DNA of 64,000 nucleotides, from contig DAINDE010000022.1 of the NCBI GenBank assembly GCA_036732025.1, positions 1-64,000 of the forward strand, read 5' to 3'. Source of the stretch: SSSZ01 sp036732025 (GTDB lineage: Bacteria > Pseudomonadota > Gammaproteobacteria > Burkholderiales > Rhodocyclaceae). The notes under the pieces were generated by a model, which saw only the letters and a program-made list of their open reading frames with translations, was not told where the DNA came from and searched no databases. Positions 17,301-25,366 of the stretch are shown here, one piece after another (position 1 is the stretch's first letter; each line of letters opens with the position of its first letter). The translations under genes were made by a program, and so were the position numbers.

Positions 17301-17570
17301 TCAGCCATCCCGCTCCAGGGTGACGAGAAGCTGGCCCTCGGCCACATGATCGCCGGGCGTGACATGGACCTCCACCACCCGCCCGGCGTAAGGCGTGGGA
17401 ATGTCGAGCGCCACCTTGCCGGTTTCCAGGGTCAGGATGGGGTCGTCGCGCTCCATCCGGTCCCCCGGATTCACCAGGATTTCCAGGATGAACACGTCGC
17501 CGCTGGCGCAGGAACCGCAGCTTTCCCAGCATTCCGGATACTTGGGCATGCGCACGTTGACAGTACTCAT
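17301..17570 (-). CDS. Stand-alone lipoyl/biotinyl-domain protein with a Cys-rich insert
   Basis: An 89-residue protein consisting only of a biotinyl/lipoyl attachment domain. The modified lysine is Lys52 in LETGKVALDIP, close to the E2-type ETDKA motif, so lipoylation is more likely than biotinylation. The second half (PYAGRVVEVHVTPGDHVAEG) is typical. The first strand is replaced by KYPECWESCGSCASGDVF, with Cys14, Cys18 and Cys21, which ordinary lipoyl domains lack. No dehydrogenase, carboxylase or ligase gene is adjacent, so its partner enzyme is unknown. It ends tail to tail with the BON gene and is divergent to tRNA-Arg. Confidence 0.82.
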   Translation of the reverse strand: MSTVNVRMPKYPECWESCGSCASGDVFILEILVNPGDRMERDDPILTLETGKVALDIPTPYAGRVVEVHVTPGDHVAEGQLLVTLERDG

Positions 17571-17602
17571 CAGGCGGGGTCTCGAAAGTTGTTCGGCAAG
17601 GC

Positions 17603-17630
17603 TTGCAATTCTAGCTTCCTTCCGTATAAT
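17603..17630 (+). promoter_or_regulatory. Promoter of tRNA-Arg
   Basis: TTGCAA (17603-17608), a 16-base spacer and a perfect TATAAT (17625-17630) precede the tRNA. The GCGCGGC following the -10 box is the GC-rich discriminator usual for stable-RNA promoters. Confidence 0.75.
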
Positions 17631-17649
17631 GCGCGGCTCACGAGACAGC

Positions 17650-17726
17650 GCGCCCGTAGCTCAGTTGGATAGAGTACTTGGCTACGAACCAAGGGGTCGG
17701 GCGTTCGAATCGCTCCGGGCGCGCCA
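17650..17726 (+). tRNA. tRNA-Arg (anticodon ACG)
   Basis: A 77-base cloverleaf with an encoded CCA end. The acceptor stem GCGCCCG pairs with CGGGCGC. The anticodon stem is CTTGG/CCAAG with loop CTACGAA, giving ACG. The T arm contains GTTCGAATC. A34 would be edited to inosine, reading CGU, CGC and CGA. Confidence 0.97.
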
Positions 17727-17742
17727 GTGAAATCAAGCAGAT

Positions 17743-17768
17743 AGCCACTCCTCACCGAGTGGCTTTTT
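17743..17768 (+). terminator. Rho-independent terminator after tRNA-Arg
   Basis: An 8-bp stem AGCCACTC/GAGTGGCT with a 6-base loop, followed by a T-run, begins 17 bases after the tRNA. Confidence 0.88.
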
Positions 17769-18191
17769 GCTTTGTGGGGTTTCAGGGGAATACTTCGTTG
17801 GCGTTGGCTTGTCGCCCTTGGCTTGCAGCCCTTCCTTCACGGGTTGTCCGAGCGTTTCCGATGAGCCAGGTCGCGGCAAGCGGCTATACGGCGGTTCGCT
17901 TACCGCTGCGGTGCCAACCGCGTGGAGAAACCTAGGCTGCCGCGTTGTGCCGACTCCGGCATGCCATTGGCCGCAGTATGGGCAATCCCGTGCGCGATAT
18001 CGTCGGGCCGGCCGGCGATATTCCCGGCTTCCCCGGCGGGCCGGTCGAAACCGGCAGGCCGCTCGCGATTGGGCGGCTTATTGATTTTATGGCGATCGGC
18101 TGCGCCGTTCCCGCCGCGTTGGCAACCTCGCCATCGCTGGCTTCCTGAACTGGTGGGGGAAGTCGCCCTTTTTTCCCGCCGTTGTGGAAGA
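17769..18191. other. 423-base stretch with no recognisable gene
   Basis: It lies between the tRNA-Arg terminator and the di-iron protein gene. Frames on both strands lack family-like sequence, and only short imperfect inverted repeats were seen. Position directly behind a tRNA is a common integration site, but no integrase, attachment duplication of the tRNA end or mobile gene is visible. The last 40 bases become AT-rich and may hold the promoter of the next gene. Confidence 0.5.
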
Positions 18192-19022
18192 ATGACGCCG
18201 ATCAATAAAACCATACTAAATATATGGATGTTTATAGCGGAGGGCGGGGTGCGCAACGTAGTCTTGCATGATGAGGGCGGCCATCGCTTCGTGCTGCTGA
18301 ACGAAAGCGAAGGCGGGGAAGAAGACGGGATTCGTTCGAACCAGTATCTGTTGCAGCATGGCGAACACGGTGTTCTCATGGACCCAGGGGGTTTCGGAGT
18401 CATGCCGCGGGTTTTGGCGGAGATGCTGCATTACCTCGGGCCGGACAGGCTGCTGGCCATCGTCCTTTCGCACCAGGATCCGGATATCGTCGGCGGTCTG
18501 TCCACCTGGCTGGAACTGACCGAGGCGCCGGTCTATATCTCCCACGTTTGGACGCGCTTTCTGCCGCACTACGGTATCGAGGGCATGCATCGCTTCATCG
18601 GCGTGCCCGACGACGGCTTGGACGTGGAACTGGCACCAGGATTCGCGGTGCAGTTGCTGCCTGCCCATTTCCTGCATTCCGAAGGGCAGATCAACGTGTT
18701 CGACCCGGTTTCGAAGATTCTGTTTTCCGGCGACATCGGCGCCGCCATGGTGCCGAGCGACCGGGACGACGCCTTCGTCGATGATTTCGCCGCCCATCTG
18801 CCCTTTATCGAGGGGTTCCATCGTCGCTACATGGGATCCAACCGGGCGGCCCGCCTGTGGGTTGACCAGGTACGTGAGCTCGATGTCCGGATGATCGCCC
18901 CCCAGCACGGTCCGGTCTACCGGGGCGCGGCGGTGGGCGATTTTCTGGCCTGGTTCCGGGAACTGGAGTGCGGGATCGATCTGATGCAGGCCGCCGGGGT
19001 GTTCGGGAAGGGTGGCGCATGA
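18192..19022 (+). CDS. ODP-like di-iron metallo-beta-lactamase-fold oxygen sensor
   Basis: A 276-residue metallo-beta-lactamase-fold protein like the oxygen-binding di-iron proteins (ODP) known from spirochaete chemotaxis and related to flavodiiron proteins without the flavodoxin part. Putative iron ligands are His94, Asp96 and Asp98 in SHQDPD, the His of AHFLHSEG, the Asp of FSGDIGA and the His of APQHGPVY. The HxDxD form, not HxHxDH, points to iron/oxygen chemistry rather than hydrolysis. The first 19 codons use rare ATA/CTA codons, and GTG at 18249 has a better ribosome site (GGAGGG), so the true start may be there. It overlaps the GGDEF/EAL gene by four bases. Confidence 0.82.
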   Translation: MTPINKTILNIWMFIAEGGVRNVVLHDEGGHRFVLLNESEGGEEDGIRSNQYLLQHGEHGVLMDPGGFGVMPRVLAEMLHYLGPDRLLAIVLSHQDPDIVGGLSTWLELTEAPVYISHVWTRFLPHYGIEGMHRFIGVPDDGLDVELAPGFAVQLLPAHFLHSEGQINVFDPVSKILFSGDIGAAMVPSDRDDAFVDDFAAHLPFIEGFHRRYMGSNRAARLWVDQVRELDVRMIAPQHGPVYRGAAVGDFLAWFRELECGIDLMQAAGVFGKGGA

Positions 19023-21199
19023 CGGCAGCGTCCCTGGCCCGTTTGCCCCATCTGGAAGCAGTGCAGCGCGAGGTCGTCGAGCGTATTGCCGCCCTGCTTG
19101 AGAACCAGGTCCGCACCCACCGCTTCGGGGCAGTCATCCGGGCACTTATCCGGGATGTCCAGCGGGAGACCGGTGGGTGTCTGGCGGCCACGATGGAGTT
19201 GCTGGATACAGCCGCCATCGCTCCGCGGGACGGGCAGGCGCTAAGAGATGGCGTGGAACAGGCGGTCTCCCGTCATGCCCGGCTGGACATGGCCCTGGAT
19301 TTGCTCTTCCGCGAGCGTCAGCGCCAGTGGCGGGCCGGCCAGGAGGATCTGCGCCAGGTGCTCTTCAGTTTCAACCGCACTATCGGCCAGCTTGCCGGCA
19401 CGCTGGTGGAGAAGGATCTGCTGGAGCGCCAAAGCGAGGTGCTCGAGCAGATCGTCCTGTCTCACGAGAAGATTTCCCAGTGGAAGGCGTTCGTCCAGGA
19501 GATTCTTGCGAATTTCCAGGCGGTGTTTCCCTTCGACTTTTTCTTCGTGGCGTTCGCCGAGGAGCACGGGCTGTCCCTCAATCTGTACTACGTCGGCCAG
19601 TATTCGGAAGAAGTGCGGGCCAGCGCCCGTACCTCCCTCGCACGACGCATGTTGGGCCAGCTCGAATTGCCGGATAATGTGCCGCTCGATATCGAGGAGT
19701 TCGTCATTCCCTCGGTCCGGCAGTGCCGATCGGTGGAGGACATCAAACTCATCACCGTCGGCGTGCCCCAGCTCGAATCCCTCAACCTGGCCGGCCTGCT
19801 GGGTATCGCCTATGGCGGTGACGGCGAACTGAGCGAGCAGGAGGCCAGTATCATCCGCTCGGTACTGGCGGTAATGGTCATGGTGGTGGGTTCTTCCAAG
19901 GCCCTCAACCGGACCATGTCGGAGCTGGAGTATTACTCGGTGCACGATCCCTTGACCGGGCTGTACAACCGGCGCCACTTCAACGACATCCTGGTCTACG
20001 AGACGGAACGCTCGGAACGGCACAGCCACGAGTTTTCCATCCTCATGCTCGACCTGGACGATTTCAAGGACGTCAACGACACCTACGGCCATCCCTGCGG
20101 TGACGCGGTCCTCAAGCAACTGGCCGAACTGCTGCATCGGGAGTTGCGCAAGGGCGATCTCGCCACCCGCATCGGTGGCGACGAGTTTGCCATCATCCTC
20201 CCTGAGACCGGCCAAAAAGGGGCCCTGGTGGTGGCCGAAACGCTGCGCTCCCGCCTGCGCGACACGGGTTTCCAGGATCAGCAGGGGCGGCAGTTCCATA
20301 TCACCACCTCCATTGGAGTCATAAGCTACCCGACCGATGCGAAGACCATCGACGATCTCATGGCAGGGGTGGATATCGGGCTCTACCGGGCCAAGCAACT
20401 GGGCAAGGACAACGTGTGCACCCTGGATGCGGTCGATACGCAGATCCAGGCGAGCCGGACCACTCGCAGCAACGTCGAGACGCTGCGCAATGCCCTCAAG
20501 GAAGGGCGCGTCGTTCCCTATTTTCAGCCCATCTTCGATTGCCGCACGGGGGCGCTCGTCGCCTACGAGACTTTGGCCCGCCTGGTGCAGCCGGGGGGCG
20601 AGACGCTATCGGCCGGTGCCTTCATCGAAACCATCGAACGCTACGGTCTGGGCCGGGAGCTGGACCGGGCCGTGATCGCCCGCGCCCTGGAGGCGCCCCT
20701 CGCCCGCATTAAACGCAACGAGGCGCCGGTGCGCCTGTTCATCAACCTTTCGGCCCAGGAAATCCAGAGCCGCGGGGTCCTGGGTTATGCGGAAGAAGTA
20801 TGCAACCGCCTGGGACTGCCGCCCAATTCCGTGGTCTTCGAAATCCTTGAGCGGGATGCCATCGGCGACATGACGCACATGCGGAAGTTTCTTTCCGCCT
20901 TGCGGGAACGCGGCTTCCTGTTTGCACTGGACGATTTCGGCAGCGGCTACAACTCGTTCCATTACCTGCGGGAACTGCGCTTCGACTACGTCAAGATCGA
21001 CGGTGCCTTCGTGCGCAACATCCTGGCCTCCCGCGTGGATTATGCCCTGGTGCGCAACCTGACCCGTCTTTGCCAGGACCTGGGCATTCTCACCGTTGCG
21101 GAGTTTGTGGAAACCGCCGAGCTGTGGGACGTTCTGCGGGACATGGGCATCGACTATGGCCAGGGCTTCCACCTGGGCATGCCGGTACCGGAAATCTAG
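19019..21199 (+). CDS. GGDEF/EAL cyclic-di-GMP enzyme with N-terminal sensory region
   Basis: A 726-residue protein. The first 310 residues are helical and then GAF-like, with no membrane segment. The GGDEF domain has an intact GGDEF (386-390) and an RxxD inhibition site (RKGD) five residues before it. The EAL domain has Glu517 in ETLARL, plus FINLSAQE, FEILERDAI, DDFGSGYNSFHYL, VKIDGAF, AEFVET and YGQGFHLG, so the catalytic residues of a c-di-GMP phosphodiesterase look present. Whether cyclase or phosphodiesterase dominates cannot be read from sequence. ATGA overlap with the ODP-like gene argues that the di-iron protein is its partner sensor. Confidence 0.9.
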   Translation: MTAASLARLPHLEAVQREVVERIAALLENQVRTHRFGAVIRALIRDVQRETGGCLAATMELLDTAAIAPRDGQALRDGVEQAVSRHARLDMALDLLFRERQRQWRAGQEDLRQVLFSFNRTIGQLAGTLVEKDLLERQSEVLEQIVLSHEKISQWKAFVQEILANFQAVFPFDFFFVAFAEEHGLSLNLYYVGQYSEEVRASARTSLARRMLGQLELPDNVPLDIEEFVIPSVRQCRSVEDIKLITVGVPQLESLNLAGLLGIAYGGDGELSEQEASIIRSVLAVMVMVVGSSKALNRTMSELEYYSVHDPLTGLYNRRHFNDILVYETERSERHSHEFSILMLDLDDFKDVNDTYGHPCGDAVLKQLAELLHRELRKGDLATRIGGDEFAIILPETGQKGALVVAETLRSRLRDTGFQDQQGRQFHITTSIGVISYPTDAKTIDDLMAGVDIGLYRAKQLGKDNVCTLDAVDTQIQASRTTRSNVETLRNALKEGRVVPYFQPIFDCRTGALVAYETLARLVQPGGETLSAGAFIETIERYGLGRELDRAVIARALEAPLARIKRNEAPVRLFINLSAQEIQSRGVLGYAEEVCNRLGLPPNSVVFEILERDAIGDMTHMRKFLSALRERGFLFALDDFGSGYNSFHYLRELRFDYVKIDGAFVRNILASRVDYALVRNLTRLCQDLGILTVAEFVETAELWDVLRDMGIDYGQGFHLGMPVPEI

Positions 21200-21218
21200 G
21201 GGCTGCCGAAACAGGCGC

Positions 21219-21845
21219 TCAGTCGCAGCGCAGCGTACTGCCCACCGTCCGGCAGTTCTGCCCGGACGGGCCGGGGCCGATGCGCGGCTTGCCGGTGGCC
21301 TGGGGCGAGGGGGGCGAGGGGGGTGGGGCGGGCGGTGTTGTGGTGCATCCCTTGCCGACGCAGATCTGTACCGCCGATGGCGTCTGCGGCGGGTGCTGCC
21401 CGCGGACAGGGACCGGCACGTAAACCGGTTGCTGGACGACCGCCGGGCGTTGCGGGGCCACGCCGTTGCAAGCGGCGATGAGATCGGCTCGCACGATCGG
21501 GTCCGGTTCCCGCTGGGCGTTGTCGAGGCAACGGGTCTTGCGGGCGGAATCCTCCTCCGCCAGGCGGCGCTGGCTGTCCTGCTGACGCGCTTCTTCCTCG
21601 GCGCGGGCCTTTTCCTTTTCGGCGAGCAGTTCCCGGTCCCGGGCCAGGCGTTTTTCCGCTTCCCGGCGCTGCTCGGGGGTAATCGTCTCGGCCTGGCGCA
21701 CGGCTTCGGTGCGGCTATCCCCGGGGCAGGGATCGCTGGAGATCACCGTCTTGCCGTCGCGGGTCCGGCATTTGAAGACGTCGGCACCGGCATCGGCGGC
21801 CAGCGCCAGGGCGAGAGGGAGAATCAGAAGCGGAACGCAGCGCAT
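21219..21845 (-). CDS. DUF4124-type exported protein
   Basis: A 208-residue exported protein with a signal peptide (1-21). A short DUF4124-like domain follows (DVFKCRTRDGKTVISSDPCPG), then a long charged helix (TPEQRREAEKRLARDRELLA) and a Pro-rich C-terminus with several Cys. Function is unknown. It starts 47 bases after the glnD stop on the same strand and is probably cotranscribed with map-glnD. A second protein of the same architecture lies at 62210. Confidence 0.8.
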   Translation of the reverse strand: MRCVPLLILPLALALAADAGADVFKCRTRDGKTVISSDPCPGDSRTEAVRQAETITPEQRREAEKRLARDRELLAEKEKARAEEEARQQDSQRRLAEEDSARKTRCLDNAQREPDPIVRADLIAACNGVAPQRPAVVQQPVYVPVPVRGQHPPQTPSAVQICVGKGCTTTPPAPPPSPPSPQATGKPRIGPGPSGQNCRTVGSTLRCD

Positions 21846-21892
21846 GGCGACTCCCGGTCATCGGCCAACAGTCAGGCCGGTGGTACAGACTA

Positions 21893-24460
21893 CTAGATTT
21901 TCAGTCGCTCCATCAATTCGGTTTCCAGGCGGATGCGGCTGGCGCTGGCGCCCAGGTCCCCGCCGCTGATGAGGAAGACGTCTTCCACCCGCTCCCCCAG
22001 GGTGGTGATCTTGGCGGTGTGCAGGGTGGAGCCGTGTTCGGCCAGGGTGGTGGCGACGGTGTACAGGAGGCCGGGACGGTCGGCGGCGACGAGGGAAAGG
22101 ATGTAGTTGGCACCCTTCTCGTCGGGGCGGATGGAGGCTTCCGGCTTGATGGGGAAATGCTTGACCTGGCGCGACAGGCGGCCGGAGGAGGGGGCCTCCG
22201 GCGGCGATTGCAGGCGCAGGCGCTCGGCGAGTTCGTGTTCGATGTAGGGCACCATCTCCCGCTCGTTCTCCCGCTGGGAGATGTCGAGGACGACGAAGCT
22301 GTCCAGGGCGTAGCCGTGGCGGGTGGTGTGGATCTTGGCGTCGACGATGTTGTAGCCCGCCTTGGCGAAGAAACCCACGATGCGGGCGAAGAGGTCGGGC
22401 TGATCCTGGGTGTAGACCATGACCTGGAGACCCTCGCCCTCGGTGTAGGGGCGGGCGCGCACCACCGGCTGGTCGTTGAAGATGCGGTAGTGCAGCGAAC
22501 GGGTGTGCCAGGCGATCTCCTCGGCCGAGTGGCGCAGGAAATAGACCGTGTCGAGCTGCTTCCACAGGCGCTCGTGGACCGTCTCGGAAAGGGCGAAGAA
22601 GCGCAACAGGCGCATGGCTTCGGCCTGGCGGTCGGCGATGATGCCGTGGGGCGCCGGGGCGTCGCCCTGGTCGAGACGGTGCAGGGTGGCGTAGTAGAGA
22701 TCGGCCAGCAGCTTGCCTTTCCACTGGTTCCAGACCTTGGGGCTGGTGCCGCGGATGTCGGCGTGGGTGAGGAGGTAGAGGGCGGCCAGCCGCCGGGCGT
22801 CGCCGACCTGGGCGGCGAAGGCCGAGATGACGTCGGGGTCGGTGAGGTCCTCTTTCTGGGCGACCTGGGACATGACCAGGTGGTGGCGCACCAGCCAGAC
22901 CACCAGTTCGGTGTCTTCCCGGGAAAGGCCGTGGTCCTCGCAGAACAGGCGGGCGTCCACGGTGCCCAGCTCGGAATGGTCGCCGCCGCGGCCCTTGGCG
23001 ATGTCGTGGAAAATGGCGGCGATGTAGAGCAGCCAGTGGCGGTCGAAGTCGCTGATGATGCGCGAGCAGAGAGGGTATTCGTGGGCGAACTCGCCCATGG
23101 TGAAGCGCCGCAGGTTCCGCATCACCTGCAGGATGTGCTGGTCCACGGTGTAGACGTGGAAGAGGTCGTGCTGCATCTGGCCGACGATGCGGCCCCAGGC
23201 GGGCAGGTAGGCGCCCAGGATGTCGAGTTGGTTGAGGCGGCGGAATTCATGGACGATGCCCCGCTCGCTCTGGAAGAGCCTGAGGAAGAGGGCACGGTTG
23301 GCTGGATCGGCGCGGAATTCCGGGGTGATGTGCTCGCGGGCCCGCCACAGGGCGCGCAGGGTGCGGGCCGTCATGCCTTTCAGCTCCGAGGATTCCTGGA
23401 GAATGAGGAAGCTGTCGAGGATGGCGCCGGGATTCTCGTCGTAGAGATTCTCGCGGCGCATGTCGAGCAGCTCGCCGACGGACTGGAAATTGTCATCGAT
23501 GGGCTTGGGCGTCTGCTCGATTTCCGGGGTGAGGGCGGCGCCGATGTTTTGCAGGAGGATGGTGTTGAGCCCGGTGATGGCCTTTGCCGTCCGGTAGTAG
23601 CCCTGCATGAGCTGCTCCGAGGCCCGCTTGGCCTCGGTGGAAGCGAAGCCGAACTGGGCCGCCAGGCTGGTCTGATAGTCGAAAAGGAGGCGATCTTCCC
23701 GGCGCCCGACGGTAAAGTGCAGACGGATGCGCAGGTGCTGCAGGAATTCCTCGCAGCTTTCGGCATGCTGCATTTCCTCGCGGGTGAGGAAATCGTGGCG
23801 CTCGAGGTCCGCCCAGGTGGTGCCATAGCCGGCGGCCTGGGCGACCCAGAAGATGACCTGCAGGTCGCGCAGGCCCCCGGGGGAATCCTTGCAGTTCGGC
23901 TCCAGGCTGTAGGGGGTCTCGTTGAAGCGCAGGTAACGTTCCTGCTGTTCCAGGCGCTTGGCGTTGAAGAACACCAGGGGGTCGAGATTGCCCCGCAGAC
24001 GCTTGTCGAAGGTGGCGAAGAGACGCTTGTTGCCGGTGAGCAGGCGGGCCTCGAGGAGGGCCGTCTGGACGGTGATGTCGTTGCTCGCCTCGTCGATGCA
24101 TTCCTGGACCGTGCGCACGCTGTGGCCGATTTCTAGGCCGATGTCCCAGAAGCAGCCCACCAGGGTCTCCAGGCGGGTTTGCAGGGCGGCATCCGGCGGC
24201 TGCGGCAGGAGGATGAGGAGGTCAATGTCGGAGGCGGGGTAGAGTTCGCCGCGGCCGTAGCCGCCCACGGCCGCCAGGGCCAGGGAGGCGGGGAAGCCGA
24301 GGCTCTGCCACAGCCGCCGCAGGACGGAATCGACCAGAGCGCAACGGTCCCGCAGCAGGCGGCCGGCGTCGCCGTGGGCCTCGTAGTCGGCGCGCAGCGC
24401 CTCCCGGCTGGCCCTGATTTCCTCGCGCAGGGCGCGCACGTCCAGGGCTACTTGATCCAT
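21893..24460 (-). CDS. glnD: PII uridylyltransferase/uridylyl-removing enzyme
   Basis: GlnD senses glutamine and adds or removes UMP on PII proteins, controlling nitrogen assimilation. At 855 residues it has the full architecture. The nucleotidyltransferase motif GGYGRGELYPASDIDLLIL is at about 66-84. The central uridylyltransferase-associated region follows. The HD hydrolase domain contains FHDIAKGRGGDHSE. Two C-terminal ACT domains begin near QVMVYTQDQPDLFARI and SLVAADRPGLLYTV. The ATG at 24460 was chosen because upstream in-frame sequence is map; it overlaps the map stop by 13 bases, suggesting coupling. Confidence 0.97.
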   Translation of the reverse strand: MDQVALDVRALREEIRASREALRADYEAHGDAGRLLRDRCALVDSVLRRLWQSLGFPASLALAAVGGYGRGELYPASDIDLLILLPQPPDAALQTRLETLVGCFWDIGLEIGHSVRTVQECIDEASNDITVQTALLEARLLTGNKRLFATFDKRLRGNLDPLVFFNAKRLEQQERYLRFNETPYSLEPNCKDSPGGLRDLQVIFWVAQAAGYGTTWADLERHDFLTREEMQHAESCEEFLQHLRIRLHFTVGRREDRLLFDYQTSLAAQFGFASTEAKRASEQLMQGYYRTAKAITGLNTILLQNIGAALTPEIEQTPKPIDDNFQSVGELLDMRRENLYDENPGAILDSFLILQESSELKGMTARTLRALWRAREHITPEFRADPANRALFLRLFQSERGIVHEFRRLNQLDILGAYLPAWGRIVGQMQHDLFHVYTVDQHILQVMRNLRRFTMGEFAHEYPLCSRIISDFDRHWLLYIAAIFHDIAKGRGGDHSELGTVDARLFCEDHGLSREDTELVVWLVRHHLVMSQVAQKEDLTDPDVISAFAAQVGDARRLAALYLLTHADIRGTSPKVWNQWKGKLLADLYYATLHRLDQGDAPAPHGIIADRQAEAMRLLRFFALSETVHERLWKQLDTVYFLRHSAEEIAWHTRSLHYRIFNDQPVVRARPYTEGEGLQVMVYTQDQPDLFARIVGFFAKAGYNIVDAKIHTTRHGYALDSFVVLDISQRENEREMVPYIEHELAERLRLQSPPEAPSSGRLSRQVKHFPIKPEASIRPDEKGANYILSLVAADRPGLLYTVATTLAEHGSTLHTAKITTLGERVEDVFLISGGDLGASASRIRLETELMERLKI

Positions 24461-25248
24461 TCGGGCGGGGGGCGGGAGCCGGCCGAAACGGTGAGCACCT
24501 CGTGGCCGGTTTCGGTGACCAGCACGGTATGCTCCCATTGCGCCGACAGGCTGTGATCCTTGGTGACGATGGTCCAGCCGTCGGCGAGTTCGCGGATGGC
24601 GGCCTTGCCGGCATTGATCATGGGCTCGATGGTGAAGATCATGCCCGGCTCCAGCCGCGGGCCGGTGCCCGCCTTGCCGTAGTGGAGGACCTGGGGTTCC
24701 TCGTGGAAGCGCTTGCCGATGCCGTGGCCGCAGAATTCACGCACCACCGAATAGCCGCTCTTCTCCGCGTGCTTCTGGATGATGGCGCCGATGTCCCCGA
24801 GGAAGCCGCCCGGCCTGACGGCGGAAATGCCCAGCCACAGGCATTCGTAGGTGATCTCGCAGAGCCGCTTGGCCTGGATCGAGGCGTCGCCCACCAGGAA
24901 CATGCGGCTGGTGTCGCCGTGGTAGCCGTCCTTGATGGTGGTGATATCCAGGTTGACGATGTCGCCGTTCTTCAAGGCCCGGTCGCCGGGGACGCCGTGG
25001 CAGACCTGGTGGTTGATCGACGTGCAGATGGACTTGGGGTAGGGCTTGTAGCCCGAGGGGGCGTAGTTGAGGGGGGCGGGGATGCAGCCCTGGACGTCGA
25101 CCATGTAGTTGTGGCAGAGGCGGTCGAGTTCCTCTGTGGTGACGCCGGCCTTGACGAAGGGTTCGATGTAGTCGAGGACTTCCGAGGCCAGGCGGCAGGC
25201 GACGCGCATCTTCTCGATATCTTCCGGCGTCTTGATTTCAATGCCCAT
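24448..25248 (-). CDS. map: Methionine aminopeptidase, type I
   Basis: Removes initiator methionine from nascent proteins. At 266 residues it matches bacterial type I enzymes. Metal ligands are visible as the two Asp of LDITTIKDGYHGDTS, the His of FCGHGIGKRFHEEP, the Glu of FTIEPMI and the Glu of WEHTVLVTE. Elsewhere map is often divergent from rpsB; here rfbD sits between them. It is followed directly by glnD. Confidence 0.97.
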   Translation of the reverse strand: MGIEIKTPEDIEKMRVACRLASEVLDYIEPFVKAGVTTEELDRLCHNYMVDVQGCIPAPLNYAPSGYKPYPKSICTSINHQVCHGVPGDRALKNGDIVNLDITTIKDGYHGDTSRMFLVGDASIQAKRLCEITYECLWLGISAVRPGGFLGDIGAIIQKHAEKSGYSVVREFCGHGIGKRFHEEPQVLHYGKAGTGPRLEPGMIFTIEPMINAGKAAIRELADGWTIVTKDHSLSAQWEHTVLVTETGHEVLTVSAGSRPPPEWIK

Positions 25249-25366
25249 GAGGGAGCTTCTCTACGGTTGGGGAAGGGTGGAAGGATAAATTAAGCGGCAC
25301 GCTTCGCAAAATCCGGCCCGGTTGGAATGGCATACTTATTCCCCTTGCAACCAACGGATGAGTTCC

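Noticed and set aside
17591..17607. Sigma-54 promoter CGGCA...TTGC near tRNA-Arg
   Set aside because: GG and GC are only 10 bases apart instead of 12, and the site overlaps a good sigma-70 tRNA promoter.
17767..18084. 105-codon plus-strand frame
   Set aside because: No ribosome site, no family resemblance and Arg/Pro-rich composition typical of a chance frame.
17650..18191. Integrated element at tRNA-Arg
   Set aside because: No integrase, no duplicated tRNA 3' end and no foreign genes follow; only a terminator and a short noncoding stretch.
22019..24136. 705-codon plus-strand frame opposite glnD
   Set aside because: It is the antisense shadow of glnD: Gly/Val/Glu-rich low-complexity translation, no domain, while glnD on the other strand has every expected motif.
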